Assembly (NCBI GenBank): GCA_018398765.1
Contig: JAHBMJ010000434.1
Span: 30,001-47,775, forward strand
Reading direction: 5' to 3'
Origin: Chromera velia
Lineage: Eukaryota > Sar > Chromeraceae
Length of the DNA: 17,775 nt
Position 1 is the first letter of the stretch. The number at the start of each line of letters is the position of its first letter. Below the pieces are notes generated by a model. It did not search any database and had not been told where the DNA came from. It saw only the letters and a program-made list of their open reading frames with translations. The position numbers were made by a program, and so were the translations under genes. Positions 16,278-17,775 of the stretch are shown in pieces.

Positions 16278-16746
16278 TGCTTTATTCCTTCTGTCTAGCC
16301 GCCTTGTGGCGTCCAGACAGAAGGTAAAGCGAGGACAAGAACCCTAGGGAAGATCTAGAGAAGGAACGTGAGCAACACTAACTCAAGCAACACTCTATAG
16401 GAGGTTTGGCTCTATATTAGTTTAACCGCTAACGCGATCTCCCAGTAGGATTCCAATCAGCTGGGTTCATTCTATCATGTAGGTTTCTGCTCAGTCCTCT
16501 TTTTATTCCTCTTTCTCAGACTCTCGATCTATGACAAACAGACATCAGACTCAAACGATGCTATCCGTTGCTCGAGTGACATATTGCTTGAATACGAAGA
16601 TCAGACTTGACTTCAACAACTTTGATCGACGCGCGCGACACGTATGAAGCAAAGCGTGGCGGCGGAGCCTGGCGTCGGCATGCGGGTTCATTCAGATACA
16701 GCGTATGCGAAGGTCCAGAGGGCGGTGCCACAGGGTAGGACTCTAC
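16278..16746 (-). repeat. Right arm of the large inverted repeat (module C)
   Basis: This is the inverted counterpart of 14243-14735. At its inner end 16287-16324 forms a hairpin with 17-bp arms (CCTTCTGTCTAGCCGCC, two mismatches) and a TTGT loop. The corresponding site in the left arm is less perfect. Confidence 0.8.
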
Positions 16747-16806
16747 AGATCCCCCCCGGCTACATGCACCAATTAATGCAGCACCATAGCCGGCGTGCGT
16801 TAATCG

Positions 16807-16961
16807 TGCAGTTCTCATTTTTTTTGCTTTCTGAGGCCGTTTGCAAGCTTGCTTGCGTCAGATAAGTGCCCCTCAGCTTCGCTTTAATTCCAGGCTATGC
16901 ATGTATCTGATGCAAGCAAGCTTGCGAACGGCCCCGGAAAGTAAAAAAAATGAGAACTGCA
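16807..16961. repeat. Hairpin module A, copy 2
   Basis: The arms 16807-16864 and 16904-16961 pair at 53 of 58 positions around a 39-base loop. The arms contain GCAAGCTTGCTTGC and a T8/A8 run next to the GGCCCCGGAAAG motif. A further single arm (GCAAGCAAGCTTGCGAATGG...) lies at about 17157-17190. Confidence 0.9.
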
Positions 16962-16982
16962 TGAGATTAACGTACGCCGGCC

Positions 16983-17147
16983 AGCCTCGCGCCAACCCCC
17001 CCCCCCCNNNCTGCGGGAAAAAAGCATGCGCGGAACCCCCCCCTCCCCTGGGAAAAAAGCCCGGGGGTAAGTGGAGATCTGAAAGTTTAACCCATCTGAC
17101 GTACGCATGTCATAAATTCAGCATTTCGGGGCCGGGTTTTTGGTGAA
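16983..17147 (-). repeat. Module B, inverted copy with C-runs and assembly gap
   Basis: This is the reverse-complement counterpart of 16112-16255. Its C-run meets three unknown bases at 17008-17010, so the exact length here is not known. Confidence 0.75.
17008..17010. other. Unresolved bases (NNN)
   Basis: The gap directly follows a C homopolymer of at least 11 bases, inside an inverted repeat. Sequencing or assembly failure at structure-forming DNA is the likely cause. Confidence 0.95.
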
Positions 17148-17190
17148 AGATCTGACGCAAGCAAGCTTGCGAATGGCCCCGGAAAGCAAG

Positions 17191-17775
17191 AAAAAATTGC
17201 AACCGTATAGTTGACGCATGCTATATATATAGCTGTTTGAAGTGGATTGAAGCCACGCAGAAAAGTGCACTCACATGCAGTCAGGAGGGGGATAACCCGG
17301 ATGTATGTAAGACTTCATTTGTTTTCTAAAAAATATTGTAGAATGAAAACTAAGTTTAAGAAAATTTAAATCCATAATATAATTAATTTTCTTATATGTT
17401 CTTAACCATCCTTTATATTTTTTGTATGAACAGCCGAAAAAAAGTTTATAATGGATCTGAAATTTACAGGTCAGCCTGGATTAAACCTATAAACAAATTT
17501 ATCAACAATTTTTATAACTTGATATAACTTGTTATCATTAAAAAAACCTTAATGCAAACTTTTAAGACTTAATCAAGAAATGACTCCTAATGACTCCTTA
17601 ACGCTCACTATGGTTTCATTTATTATGTCTCAATCTTCAAAGTACGTTTACTGCGTTGAGTTCATCTGTTTGAAGATCAACGATCATCATCTGATTGCTC
17701 TTGATTTCGCAGACAAAGATCCATTAGACGTGGGACGGAAGGAGAGAGAGAAGGGGTCTCTCTCTCCCCCGTTCT
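17191..17775. other. AT-rich tail, no gene seen; GA/CT hairpin at the end
   Basis: No ORF or repeat is recognised in 17200-17700. At 17741-17767 a perfect 10-bp stem (GGAGAGAGAG / CTCTCTCTCC) with a 7-base loop appears in GA-rich sequence that again resembles the left part of the window. Confidence 0.6.

Noticed and set aside
16287-16324. Hairpin as a tRNA arm, terminator or Helitron end
   Set aside because: No cloverleaf, T-run or CTRR terminus accompanies it.

Overview
The window looks like eukaryotic nuclear DNA from an intron-rich protist. The main gene has many very short exons, introns full of simple repeats (TCTG, TCAG, GT, TATG, GA), and 3' splice sites that almost always read TGCAG. 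This style fits an alveolate, most likely a chromerid such as Chromera or a coccidian relative. That placement is inference from style, not a database match.

Bases 1-907 are a long (TCTG)n/(TCAG)n array carrying three copies of a purine-rich module of about 45 bp. From about 970 (certainly from 1203) to the stop codon at 12780-12782, the plus strand carries the 3' part of one large split gene. I reconstructed about 32 exons whose phases fit at nearly every junction, giving roughly 940-960 residues. The product is the C-terminal armadillo-repeat (ARM) region of a MAP3K-epsilon / Cdc7-SepH type STE kinase. Its order of blocks matches the plant MAP3K-epsilon tail from the linker to the last helix. 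The kinase domain must lie upstream of the window.

The most striking feature lies in the introns of this gene. There are eight insertions, each flanked by long near-identical direct repeats of 26-43 bp. Six share a small fold-back core with inverted ends beginning TTTTCTTTCATACAGAATTC. Four of the eight flanking duplications span a splice acceptor and the first bases of an exon, so a working acceptor and exon are recreated downstream of the insertion. I read these as introner-like or MITE-like elements that insert without disrupting splicing. The introns also hold a 30-bp minisatellite (seven copies), and several introns start with a GTCN tetranucleotide run exactly at the donor.

Downstream of the gene (12783-17775) the sequence changes character. 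It is AT-rich, has no convincing gene, and from 14.2 kb contains a modular set of inverted repeats: two ~0.47-0.49 kb arms about 1.5 kb apart, two compact hairpins with GGCCCCGGAAAGC-type ends, and an inverted pair of G-run/C-run modules, one interrupted by an assembly gap (NNN). This part may be a transposon cluster, a different compartment of the genome, or an assembly join.
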